Part shown: positions 46,238 to 55,834 of the stretch, one piece after another | How positions within the stretch are numbered: position 1 is the stretch's first letter | Layout of the letters: every line of letters begins with the position of its first letter | Source of the DNA: Cylindrotheca closterium | Taxonomy: Eukaryota > Bacillariophyta > Bacillariophyceae > Bacillariales > Bacillariaceae | Direction of reading: 5' to 3' | Assembly: GCA_933822405.4 (NCBI GenBank) | Contig: CAKOGP040002369.1 | Coordinates: forward strand, 72,000-135,999 | DNA length: 64,000 nt | Made by a program: the position numbers and the translations under genes | The notes under the pieces: model-generated | What the model saw: the letters and a program-made list of their open reading frames with translations, nothing else | The model's database searches: none | What the model was told of the DNA's origin: nothing

Positions 46238-46478
46238 GACGACTAAAGAAGTACGATAAAACACGCACAGTGCTGCGCGCGATCTTTCTAAAATCATACA
46301 GTAAGAAGAATTTATTACAGGCGCAATGGGGATGAGGAATAAAGAAGGCTTGTTTGAGGAACTCTTGGACAATGGCCTTGTCTATTTGAAACTATTGGTC
46401 GATGTAAGAGGTAATGAAAAGAGAGCAAAGCTAAGTAGGACTACACAAGTACAATAAAACGCGTGCACCCGCCGTGCG
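46238..46478. repeat. Repeated upstream segment of TPR copies
   Basis: 46238-46285 and 46437-46478 share GACTA...AAGTAC(A/G)ATAAAAC(A/G)CG(C/T), then a CGC-rich word. One precedes the TPR N-fragment by about 50 bp, the other precedes intact copy 2 by about 120-150 bp. This fits duplicated 5' flanks of the TPR gene. Confidence 0.5.
46326..46395 (+). pseudogene. TPR gene N-terminal fragment
   Basis: An ATG followed by RNKEGLFEELLDNGLVYLK corresponds to the N-terminus of the intact TPR genes (KEALLLLVEELLKMGALCYE). It lies 200 bp before intact copy 2. Homology ends after about 23 codons. Confidence 0.6.
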
Positions 46479-46502
46479 GAAAATACATGCAACCAACCAA
46501 TG

Positions 46503-46566
46503 ACTACAGCACCGGTGCTGGTACCAATGCTGTACCGCGGTGTGTCATATTTTATATATACCGGTA
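46503..46566. repeat. GGTACC/CCGG cluster upstream of TPR copy 2
   Basis: CACCGGTGCTGGTACCAATGCTGTACCGCGG and, 30 bp on, a TATATATACCGGTAG word, 30-90 bp before the ATG at 46596. It may include the promoter TATA element. Confidence 0.45.
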
Positions 46567-46595
46567 GCTATAGAGTATAGTGTTTTCGAGCAATA

Positions 46596-47855
46596 ATGCA
46601 AACAATGGAGCGCAACAAACAGTACTCAGTTGAGGAATTCATTGAAAAGTCAAGTGTCCACTATGAACAACGAAACTATCAAAAGTCGAGGGAGATGTTA
46701 GAGAGAGTGCTGGAAATACGAACGAAACAGTTAGGTGAAGATGATGTTGCTGTTGCATGGGCACTTCACGAGATTGGGAATGTACTGTGGAAGGAAGAAT
46801 CTTTGAACGATGCCTTGGAGAAATTCAATAGAGCACTTCCGATACGTGTGGAGAAATTGGGAAGACATTGTGATACGGCGGAAACCTACACGAGCATTGG
46901 CAATATTCTTAAATCACAAGACCACGACGAAAAGGCAGAAGAAATGTTCCGGAAAGCTCTGGACATGAAGCGTGAACTTCTTTCAAATGATCATCCTGAT
47001 GTGACGGATCTCTGCCTGTATCTTGCGAAAGCGTTGAAAAAGCAAGGCAAGTATTCAGAAGCAATCAAGGTACAGAAACTCCAACTTGCGAAACTACTAG
47101 AAATGCGTGGGGAAGACCACCCCGGTGTTGTACTTATATATAATGGCATCGCAGAGCTGTTACAAATTCAACATAGGTCGGATGATGCTCTTCGATTGCT
47201 TGATTTAGCCATCGAAATTTGCAATCGATTGGAAATTAAAAAGTCATTGGTAACAACGCTCCGCCATAAAGCAAACATACTAAACGAAGAGGGTGACTTC
47301 GAAGCTTCGGCGGCGATTCTCACCAAAGTGATAATGGTACAAATCGAGACGGATGGTGAAATGCACCCAAAAACAGCACAGGTCTACGAAGATCTTGCAA
47401 TAGCATATATCCAACAAGACATGATAGAAGGTGCCACCAAGGCGTGCGCGAAAGCCATCAAGATTCGTCGAAAGGAGCTTGGCAATGATCATCCCAAGGT
47501 AAAAGAGCTTGCGCTCACACTTGGAATGTTAGACCTTCAGCAATATCCGAGAGAACTAAATGAACAGGGATTGGCAATGAAAGCAGTGGGCGAGTCGGAA
47601 AAGGCTGTACAACTCTTCCAAGATGCACTTGATATTTACGAGGAAACCTCGCATATCGATCCCTTTTCAGCAGCCGTGTACGAGAATCTTTCTGCTGTCA
47701 AAGTTGATCAAGGATTGCTGGAAGACGCCATTGCTGCGAGTGCAGAAGCTCTCAAGATTCGTCGAAGAACGCTTGGCGACGATCATTTTGACACGAAGCG
47801 ACGTATGGAAGCGCATAGGTCATTGTTGAAACGTCTCTTGGAGAATCGGAGCTAG
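46596..47855 (+). CDS. Kinesin-light-chain-like TPR protein, intact copy 2
   Basis: 419 residues, single exon, ATG at 46596 (a second ATG three codons on). Regular 42-residue TPR units throughout (ALEIRTKQLGEDDVAVAW, ALPIRVEKLGRHCDTAETY, ALDMKRELLSNDHPDVTD, AIKIRRKELGNDHPKVKE). It ends in the family tail RSLLKRLLENRS. No membrane segment or catalytic domain. Followed after 250 bp by a relic of the sulfite oxidase last exon, repeating the TPR-then-sulfite-oxidase order seen at 27266-31520. Confidence 0.87.
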   Translation: MQTMERNKQYSVEEFIEKSSVHYEQRNYQKSREMLERVLEIRTKQLGEDDVAVAWALHEIGNVLWKEESLNDALEKFNRALPIRVEKLGRHCDTAETYTSIGNILKSQDHDEKAEEMFRKALDMKRELLSNDHPDVTDLCLYLAKALKKQGKYSEAIKVQKLQLAKLLEMRGEDHPGVVLIYNGIAELLQIQHRSDDALRLLDLAIEICNRLEIKKSLVTTLRHKANILNEEGDFEASAAILTKVIMVQIETDGEMHPKTAQVYEDLAIAYIQQDMIEGATKACAKAIKIRRKELGNDHPKVKELALTLGMLDLQQYPRELNEQGLAMKAVGESEKAVQLFQDALDIYEETSHIDPFSAAVYENLSAVKVDQGLLEDAIAASAEALKIRRRTLGDDHFDTKRRMEAHRSLLKRLLENRS

Positions 47856-48107
47856 CCGTGTGACGGGGCTTTCATGGGATCTTGACTACTTATACAAACA
47901 ACATTCTGAATTGGGTTGGGTTGTCAAATGAAAAAAAGCACACAAGATGCTATTCAAGGAATGTTACGTGCTTAGGATGTCTTATGCTCATGACAAAGAA
48001 TGCGTATTCTTCCAATCGAATGAGTCTCTTTCAAGCGCACAGCTGACTGGTATGACAAGGTGACGATCAATTGAAGGCGCAAACACAGCAGTGATCCCAT
48101 GCGACTG

Positions 48108-48690
48108 AACGAGCCGTTAAGTATTTTAATACAAGCCACTTCAGCTGTTTCCTCGGTAAATTAAAACTCAAATCCATGACAACGGGACCCGACCACTTCA
48201 AAGTCTTCCCACCTGGTGGTAGAGCATAGCAAGATTTCTTCCATGATGGATCGGGAATTACCAGCATCGTTCCACATCACCAGCAACAAAGCGTCATGAA
48301 GACCCCCAAATCCGGGGATACCAGCTATGGTCAATAAGGCATCAGGGTGGGCTCCGGAAATCTTGGCAGCCTGCTAATCTAGTGAATGGTCAACAACAAC
48401 AAAAACAAGCTTGTAACTAGGCTTGGACCGGTGGGAAGAGTACCCTTCCTGTCGACGTACGAGAAGACGGATCGATCCAAGTCCACAGTTGAAGTCGATA
48501 TGGTAGTATTTCTCGCAACCCGACAGAGCGAAACACGATTTGGATGTGCGCGGATGCCAGTACGGTTGTTACACCAATAAGACTATTCAGCGCAATGAGT
48601 GAATGCGGTGCATTGCATTACTCGTGTCGCTATAACATTCGATTGGACCATGTTTGCGCCAAGTTTTCAACTTTGTGACTAGGCCATACA
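48108..48690 (+). pseudogene. Sulfite oxidase last-exon relic, copy C
   Basis: Not open in any frame, but matches the third exon of copy A in order. Matching words include TTCCCACCTGGTGG, TTCTTCCATGATGG, ATCGGGAATTACCAGCATCGTTCCACA, a CCGGGGATACC...ATGGTCAA stretch, CACCCTTCCTG-like, TCCAAGTCCACAGT, AGTCGATATGG, and a tail resembling the 3' flank (TTTTCAACTTTGTGACTAGGCC). Many indels are present and the two first exons are gone. Divergence is much higher than for copy B, so this is an older duplication. Confidence 0.75.
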
Positions 48691-49316
48691 TATATTCCTG
48701 CTCCTATCTTCTTATAGAAATTAAATATGCATAGATTTTATCGATTGAATACAGGTATAGAGGAAGATGAATCAATCCACTTTGCCCTCGCGTATTTGAT
48801 ACTCAAATTTGATTCTGTGTACTCGTACTATGAGTGAGTCAGAACCTGAATAGAAAGCAGACTAAATCGGTCGAATTGTGTGAATGATGGATTTTGGCTC
48901 CCACACGGATGCTCGTCCTTATTCTTACTGTTCTGTCGATTCGCCACACACCTCCTCCTACCGGTAATATATCCCCCTCAAATATAAAATTAAAAATTAG
49001 AGCGCTTCGACGAAAACAATATTCCAAACTGATACATAATCCATGATCATGCACATGGCGGTCCTCACAGCTGCTATATTGCAGAGCACTGAATCCTATT
49101 CTGGTTGCAAGCCAAGCAGGCTTATGCATTCATGATACTTCAATATCTATAACCATTGGTTTTTGTTATTATTGCCAAACGAAGCTGAGAAAGTACTCTT
49201 GTGCAGCGGCATACAATGCGCAAAATTCCCGTCATATTAACGCATGCAGCAGACGGCATTGATTAAGAAGAAGAAACTACCTTACAGACACGTATGCTGT
49301 TGTGGAACCGAAAATA
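48691..49316. other. Intergenic
   Basis: AT-rich, with a CCTACCGGTAATAT word near 48960. No gene supported. It is the upstream region of TPR copy 3. Confidence 0.5.
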
Positions 49317-50582
49317 ATGGAGGGCAAAGAAGAAGAATCTGTTGAGGAACTCATCAAAAAATCCCGTTACTGTTTTGAAAAACGGAACAACCAAGAGGCA
49401 AAGGAGACTTTGGAGAGAGCGTTGGCGATACAGAGGAATGAGCTAGGCGAAGATGATCTTACTGTGGCCTGGATACTCTATCAGATTGGAACGATTCTAG
49501 CAGAGGAAGACAATTTCGATGAAGCTTTTGAGAAATTCGATAGAGCTCTCGCAATACGTGTGGAAAAGTTGGGAACACACCTTGAAACAGCAAATTCCTA
49601 TATGAGCATTGGCGTAGTTCTTGAATCGCAAGACAACGGAGAGAAAGCAGAAGTAATGTTCCGGGAAGCGCTTGGTATCTACCTCGAAATTCTGCCAAGG
49701 AATCATTCTGAAGTGATGGATGCGTACCTTCATCTTGCGTCCTCATTGAAAAAGCAAGGCAAGTTGTCACAAGCAACCAAAATACATAAACTTCGACTTG
49801 GAACACTGCTACAAATTCATGGGGAAGACCACCAGGGTGTTGTGCTTTCATATAACGGAATTTCAGAGCTGCTGAGAATTCAAAATAGGTTGGACGATGC
49901 TCTTCAGATGATTGATAGGGCCGTTGAAATTTGTAATCGATTAGAACGATTGGGAGACTTCGACATGGATCTATTGGGAAGAGCCCTATACAATAAAGCA
50001 AGCATACTAAACGAACAGGGAAACTTCAAAGCTGCCACGGAAGTGTTCAACAAAGTACTGACGATACAAATCGAAGCGTTTGGTGAAATGCACCGCGCAA
50101 CAGCACTAACCTATGAAAATCTTGCTGCAGTGTACATCCAACAAGGCATGATAGAAGGTGCCATCATGGCGTACACAAATGCCATCAACGTTCGTCGAAA
50201 GGAACTTGGCAATGATCATCCTGACACAAAAGAGCTCCTGCTCACCCTTGCATTGTTAAAGCGCGACAAAAATATAACAACACTAAACGACGAGGGATTA
50301 GCAAGGAACGCGGAAGGCGATTCGGAAAAGGCGTTGCAACTCTTCCACCAGGTGCTGGATATTTACGAAGAGAGCTCCATTGCCAGTCCCAATGTAGCAG
50401 CAGCCTATGAGAATATCTCCACTATCAAAGTTGATCAGGGGATGCTGGAAGATGCCATTGCCGCGAGTGCAGAAGCCCTCAAGATTCGTCGAAGAACACT
50501 TGGTGACGGTCATTGTGACACAAAACGACGCATGGAAGCGCATAGATCTTTGCTGAAACGGCTTTTGGTGAGTCGGAGTTGA
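49317..50582 (+). CDS. Kinesin-light-chain-like TPR protein, intact copy 3
   Basis: 421 residues from the ATG at 49317. The frame is open a few codons further upstream, but only a GTG lies there. TPR units run throughout (ALAIQRNELGEDDLTVAW, ALAIRVEKLGTHLETANSY, AINVRRKELGNDHPDTKE), ending RSLLKRLLVSRS. Same length and layout as the other two intact copies, and closest by eye to copy 2 and to the broken copy at 38790. Followed by another broken copy at 50737. Confidence 0.87.
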   Translation: MEGKEEESVEELIKKSRYCFEKRNNQEAKETLERALAIQRNELGEDDLTVAWILYQIGTILAEEDNFDEAFEKFDRALAIRVEKLGTHLETANSYMSIGVVLESQDNGEKAEVMFREALGIYLEILPRNHSEVMDAYLHLASSLKKQGKLSQATKIHKLRLGTLLQIHGEDHQGVVLSYNGISELLRIQNRLDDALQMIDRAVEICNRLERLGDFDMDLLGRALYNKASILNEQGNFKAATEVFNKVLTIQIEAFGEMHRATALTYENLAAVYIQQGMIEGAIMAYTNAINVRRKELGNDHPDTKELLLTLALLKRDKNITTLNDEGLARNAEGDSEKALQLFHQVLDIYEESSIASPNVAAAYENISTIKVDQGMLEDAIAASAEALKIRRRTLGDGHCDTKRRMEAHRSLLKRLLVSRS

Positions 50583-50736
50583 CTCAGGGAGCTGACTGTG
50601 GGGCGACCATGCAAACGGAGTTTGAATTAGGCGGTCGAACAAAAGGATTGGTCGAGTCGGGTATTGCAACGAAATGGACCTCTTTTGCTTATTTATGGAT
50701 AAAACAAATGCCGATCCTCGCAATCGGATGCGTCTG

Positions 50737-51500
50737 TTGCAAGCGCACAACAGAGTACTCGCGATTCGTTTGGAAAAATTGGGTATAGACACCGTGATAC
50801 AGCACAAAGCCAAATGATGCGATGACGAAAAAGCCGAAGAAGTCTTCCGAAAAGCTCTCGATATAAAGCGAGAAATTCTGACAAGCGATCATCCTGAAGT
50901 GATGGACCTGTATTTGCATATAGTGCTATCCTTGGAACAGCAAGTCAAATATTCAGAAGCAACCAAGATACATAAACTCCAACTTGCAATAATTCTACAA
51001 ACGCATGGAGAAATTTACCCCCAACGCGCACATAAGACCATTTCAGGGCTGCTGTTGCCTCACGATAGGTTGGACGATGCTCTTCAGATATGCTTGATAG
51101 AGGCCTCGTAATTTGCGACCGATCGCAACGATTCGGAGACCTTGACACGGATGCGTTGGGAGCAATAACACTTGGTAATAAAGCAGGTATGCTAAACGGA
51201 TAGGGCAACTTTGAAGCTGCTACGGAGGCACTTAACAGATTGCTAATGGTAAACATTGCAACAGTAGCTACAATATACCCCAAAACACCAGAGACCTATG
51301 AAGAGCTTGGACGAGAATACGCTCAATAGCACAATATAGAAGGTGCTATCAAGGCGTACGCGAAAGCCGTCACGGAAATGGGAAAACGCCCGATGAACAT
51401 GGATTGGCAATGCCGGTGGAAGGTGATTTGGAAAAGGCGACACCGCTCTTCCGAGAGGCGCTGGATCGTAGCAAGGAAGACTCTATTGCTGTTCATGGGG
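50737..51500 (+). pseudogene. TPR gene, internal broken copy
   Basis: Begins at the 'RALAIRVEKLG' unit and proceeds through the family order (EKAEEVFRKALDIKREILTSDHPEVMDLY, then a KYSEATKIHKLQLA unit, then LDDALQI). Stops include the TAA after LIEAS near 51110, a TAG near 51200 and one near 51327. The C-terminal 70-residue block is missing and only a remnant of the 'EEGLAMPVEGDLEKA' part ends it. Clearly non-coding. Confidence 0.8.
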
Positions 51501-51742
51501 TCACTTTGTGTTAGATGTAGGCCCCCAGATGTGATGTCGCATGGCGGTTGCCCATTTCAATATTCGGTGCACTCTGCTACGACCTACGAAGATATTGCAT
51601 CGTACTAAATTCTTCCTTTATTGTTCTATGTTAACATTATTGCGACTCTTAGTGTACTGTGGTACACGCGAGGAGTCCTTCTTAGTACATAGCTAAAAAG
51701 CTACTTCTAGAAGCAAGCAGATTGTGGTTCGACCGGCAGTCG

Positions 51743-52378
51743 TCATGCGGCGGGCGCTATTGGTGCATTTGCGTCCAGGTTGGCGAGGAAGTTTAGCACG
51801 TGCTTTAGCTGCACACTGTATCCGCGATCGACAAACAGCATCATCAAAGATACTAGAAAGTCAAGGCATTCTTCCAACATTGCCTGGTTGCCAACAGCCT
51901 TGTGAATAATCGCAGTATTGTTGATGACTGCAAACTTGAAAAGAACATTTTCTTCGCTGTCTTGTAAATCATAAGCAAGCTCGTAAAGTCGCTGTGCTTT
52001 GAGAAGGATGTTTTGAGGTACGGCTCCCGGGTGCTTTCGTGCCAAGAGTTGGTGCGACAAAGCAGAATTGAAGATGAGGATTGCTGCAATGTTAACCGTC
52101 TCGTGGGCATCAGAAGGAATCAGGATGCCATGTTCATAGATGTATTCCCCGGCAGTGGAACCATTTTGAGATTCACTGGCATCGGTTTGCATCATACATT
52201 GATCGATGCTATCACTATCATTACAAGAATTCGTTGTGGCATATAGAGTTTGAGCCATTTCGAGCTCGCGATAATGTTTCAAAGCGAACGAGGTAGCGAC
52301 GATAGCGTCACGGTAGTGCTCTTGCTTCATGAGAGCAACAGCACAGTTGTTAAGTTCGATAACTTGGCTGGGTGTCAT
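51743..52378 (-). CDS. Small helical (TPR-like) protein of a diatom-type family
   Basis: 211 residues, no signal peptide. Helical throughout, with TPR-like pairs at both ends: LNNCAVALMKQEHYRDAIVATSFALKHY and, later, ILIFNSALSHQLLA, KAQRLYELAYDL and FKFAVINNTAIIHKAVGNQAML. A polar insert (about 50-85) divides them. Proteins with 'FNxALxHHLxA...YELAY' repeats are common in diatom genomes as lineage-specific, stress-associated families, but I know no function. It is unrelated in sequence to the kinesin-light-chain-type copies beside it. Confidence 0.75.
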   Translation of the reverse strand: MTPSQVIELNNCAVALMKQEHYRDAIVATSFALKHYRELEMAQTLYATTNSCNDSDSIDQCMMQTDASESQNGSTAGEYIYEHGILIPSDAHETVNIAAILIFNSALSHQLLARKHPGAVPQNILLKAQRLYELAYDLQDSEENVLFKFAVINNTAIIHKAVGNQAMLEECLDFLVSLMMLFVDRGYSVQLKHVLNFLANLDANAPIAPAA

Positions 52379-52544
52379 TTTACTTTGCTTTGCAGTTTAT
52401 GAGAAGAATTTTGTGGTGATCCTTTCCTTTTTTGGTATGATACCGCGGTTGAAGCTGGTGATCACATATTCGTATCAAAGGTCATGTTTGATTAACGATT
52501 TTCTGAGCAGACAGCGCAATATTGTCCAAAGCAGGCATTTTAAA

Positions 52545-52820
52545 ATGACGGATGTAGATCTATCCTCCGTGTCTCCAAGAGTTCGTTCATGTCTGCTCAT
52601 ATATATGGTTTGCATTTTGAAACATTTTGAGAAGCATTTCGAGAAGCATTTGAGCTGTGACGAGGAGGCCCTGGCCGAATTTCGCGACGTTTCGGTTGAA
52701 GCTAAGACTTCAAGGTCCATTACAGTACCGTATGTGAATAAAAGGTCATTTATTGAATCCATCCATATATTATCCAACTATTCATCTGGACGGATAGAAC
52801 ATGCCCAGAACAGACATTGA
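52545..52820 (+). CDS. Doubtful small ORF
   Basis: 91 residues, ATG in good context (TAAAATGACG), acidic in the middle. No family known and no paralogue in the window. A coding nature is not established. Confidence 0.25.
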   Translation: MTDVDLSSVSPRVRSCLLIYMVCILKHFEKHFEKHLSCDEEALAEFRDVSVEAKTSRSITVPYVNKRSFIESIHILSNYSSGRIEHAQNRH

Positions 52821-52856
52821 TGACTGATGACTTCTTTTTTATCAATTGAGTTTCAA

Positions 52857-53024
52857 TACCGGTACCTACTGCAGGTGATGTGGTGATATGGAATTCCACA
52901 CTTTCGGCGGCACTTATTGGAGCAACGAGGAGCCCTCTTTCGCAATCTGCAAAGTGGCCGTCTTCTTTTCCCAGGGCAGCTTTGGAGGTCGAATACCGGT
53001 ACGAGTACCAGGTACCTGGTACTG
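52857..53024. repeat. GTAC/CCGGTACC clusters
   Basis: 52857-52871 reads TACCGGTACCTA. 52993-53024 reads ATACCGGTACGAGTACC then AGGTACCTGGTAC. Same word family as at 2515, 2788 and 34638. Confidence 0.55.
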
Positions 53025-53687
53025 CCGACTCGAAATGGAATGCGACACTGAAACAAAATATTGCAGAAATAAATCAAGACTACCGTTCGTGAGAGGCAAT
53101 GAATGAAGACGGTGCGTTATATGGGGACTAAGGAAGTTCAGGTCCCTTCAGGTTCGGTACTACCAAGACTAGTACAGTAGCTACTAGAAATGTTCATTTT
53201 CTTGCAGAGACACGAAGATATCGGAAACTAGCACTTTTGAGCTCAGACGAACAGCCTCTTGGCTGAGGAGACTATTGCTCTTTCCTCACCACTTCCATGA
53301 GTTGTTGACGGACGCACTAACTCGTACGAGACCAATCGGTGAACTTTGCCCTAGTATTATGAGCGAGCAACATCAATCCAAAATTGAATGCCGAATTGTC
53401 GCATGCTGGTCAAGTCATTTTTTTAGTAAAAAGTGAGCTGACTTTGGTCGAATCATCCTCCCATTGTAGCGTTATCTAGATAACGCGAAGATTTGCAAAA
53501 ATAGACAGGATAGGGCTGCAAATGGGGGGGAAACTAGCCATAAAACTCCTTTTACAGTTTCGATTCGACCCCAAAGTAAAACCAGGGTTCCCCTGAACTG
53601 GACCACTAGATTATGGGGGAACGAAAAAGGTAAAATATCCCCCAGAGTGACGGATGATGAGCAGACGCAGAGTGTCGGGGGGTGCAG

Positions 53688-53853
53688 CTGCTGGATATTT
53701 ACAAAGAAAGCTCTATTGCCAGTACCAATGTAGCAGCAGCCTATGTTAATATTTCCAATGTCAAGTTGATCAGGGGATGCTGGAAGATGCCATTGCTGCG
53801 AGTGCAGAAGCCCTCAAGATTCGTAGAAGAACACTTGGTCACGTAAAAATGTG
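53688..53853 (+). pseudogene. TPR gene 3'-end fragment
   Basis: Matches LLDIYKESSIASTNVAAAYVNISNV, shifts by one base near 53760, then continues as the DQGMLEDAIAASAEALKIRRRTLG block. It ends near CTTGGTCACG. Closest by eye to copy 3. Isolated from the cluster by over 2 kb. Confidence 0.75.
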
Positions 53854-54343
53854 AAACCAAACGACGCAAACAATAGTCTAAATTGTTTGGTCGAATGATA
53901 GAAAGGGTCGAGTACAGAGTCAGGAATGGTGGCACTAGCGCTGATTGAAAAGAAATACTTAGGTCGTCTTTTGCATGCATATCGAGGTTTCTCCTACGAC
54001 GCGCATCACAAGATGCCGAAAGAGACATTGCGTGGAGAATTTGTCCTGTAATCCAGTACAAGCTTCTCAATGTACTTCATTTCCCTAGCAATGCTATATT
54101 CACCACCACAACTTTCTGGAAGGCAGCATTGTTCAGAGAAGTGAGGACGAGCCATCGCCTAGAAAGGTTAGCGTTCGGATGATCATATTTCACCCACTCA
54201 AGACCCAGCTTGTCAAAGCCATAAAACGCAGTGGTGTATTGCTAACATATAACTGTCACCAATGTCCCATGTCCCAATAAAACAGGATGCTTTCGTTGCA
54301 TACTATATTCGTGGGGCTCATACATCATCATCATGTGTTGTCA
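53854..54343. other. Intergenic
   Basis: Short spacer downstream of the ankyrin-like gene. No feature recognised. Confidence 0.4.
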
Positions 54344-55563
54344 TCATGCCAAACTCACCGCCGACGGATTCCTCCGAAGAAGTTGATAAATCGTCTCCAA
54401 TCGTTCGCGGTCTACCATTTCCCGTGCTTTGACAAGCTCCTTCTCCTTTTCCCTCTGAGACAAATAATGCCATATCCCAGTCTGTTGCCCACCCCATCGC
54501 GCGGTCATTTCCACTTGATGTTCGTCCATGGGTACTACCGCAGGCAGACAAAAGACTGGTAGATTTGTGAGTTCGTCACGCTCGAGTATGGTATCAGGGA
54601 AGGTTTCAAACAGGGGTTTAATTTCTGACCAGCGCTTTCCCATTTGCAATGCCACATTCAACGGGGATGTTGTGGGTGGAGTAGTTGGTGCAGATCGGTA
54701 ATAGTACTCGCAGAGGACGCGTAGAGATCCACAATCACCTTGAGGGTATCGTTCAAAGGAGGATTTAGTGGCAGCCCAAATCTCAAGGGCATGGTATCCG
54801 TGAGGATGATTGAAATGTTGAGGAAAGAGTCTGACCGCTAGGTCCGCAACGGCTTGTGGGCACCAAGATAGGTTCGCCAATGCCAGCACGAGCTCCGTTC
54901 TAAGCTTTTGCCGACAAACGATATTGAGTCTTCCATAGTGGGCGACAGTCACTAGACACTCCAATCGTTGCCAGAAGGCATATACTCTTTGGATTATCTC
55001 ATGGTGGTCACCATTGTTGTTGTTGCTGTTGTTGATTTTGCCGTGTATTATGCACAACCTAAGTTGATCCAATAAAGGTTTGGATTTTGCAATCGTAGCA
55101 ATGGCATCCAGCAGTTCCTTGGCACTTTCTTTTTGCCCCCGATCTTGCCATACATATGGAAATAGATTTTTTCGGAAATAAAGATCGATTGGTGTTTGGC
55201 CATTCTCTGTTTTCATAATAAGCGAGAAGAATAGTGAGAACTGCCGATTACCGAACAGAATTGCATCATGCATCTGAATGATTCAAAAGAAAACTCACCT
55301 GTCTGCGCTAATCGGAGCTTGTCATGCCCCGCACATGCTTGATGCAAGAGCCATTCCCACCACCGTTGCGGAATGGTAGAGGCGCATGCAATGTGAAGAC
55401 ATGTCCATCCACGTGAATTCGTCTCCCAGACTAGCGACGGATTCTGTTCAATGGGTTCGAAAATATCATCAAAATCCTTGTCACGAACTTTCTTTACGAC
55501 CCATGCATTCCTCGATGTGAGTTTTGGTGGTGGTGAAGGAGAGGAAACTAGCAGTGCCGCCAT
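54344..55563 (-). CDS. Ankyrin-like repeat protein (two exons)
   Basis: Exons 55299-55563 and 54344-55206, with a 92-bp intron beginning GTGAGT and ending AACAG. The join is phase 1 and gives LAQTENGQTPIDLYF. 375 residues. The first exon has an ankyrin-like unit (RGWTCLHIACAS). After the splice NGQTPIDLYFRK completes another, and ALEIWAATKSSFERYP, TSPLNVALQ and LTNLPVFCLPAV suggest degenerate further units. This is a large diatom family with 'WTPLHxAC...G.TPL' repeats, likely protein scaffolds; function unknown. The stop follows SAVSLA; the sequence GCG-GTGAGT there also resembles a donor site, so a further 3' exon is possible. Confidence 0.75.
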
Positions 55564-55834
55564 TGCTGAGATTACCTACTTTTTCTAAATGCTGATGTGA
55601 TGATGGATGGGAGAAGGTTTGGACGGTTCTCAAAGCGCATTATTTTGAACGGTGATGCCATCTGCGGCGATTTTGCCGAACAGAACACTTCATTCGTGAT
55701 TCGTCACGAACGTGATTCGAAAAGATACCATCACCAAAGCACTATCGAAGTACTTTCAGATCCGTACGCGAACCGCGTGAAATAAAAGGTTCCTCATATC
55801 CAACCAACACAAAACAACTTCAAAAGAAGAAACG

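Larger units (their letters stand above)
52379..53687. other. Intergenic with GTAC clusters and one weak small frame
   Basis: A 91-codon plus-strand frame with ATG at 52545 and stop at 52818 has a plausible but unrecognised product (EALAEFRDVSVEAKTS) and a CATTT(T/C)GAGAAG direct repeat; listed as doubtful. The rest includes two GTAC clusters and unremarkable sequence up to 53687. Confidence 0.4.
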
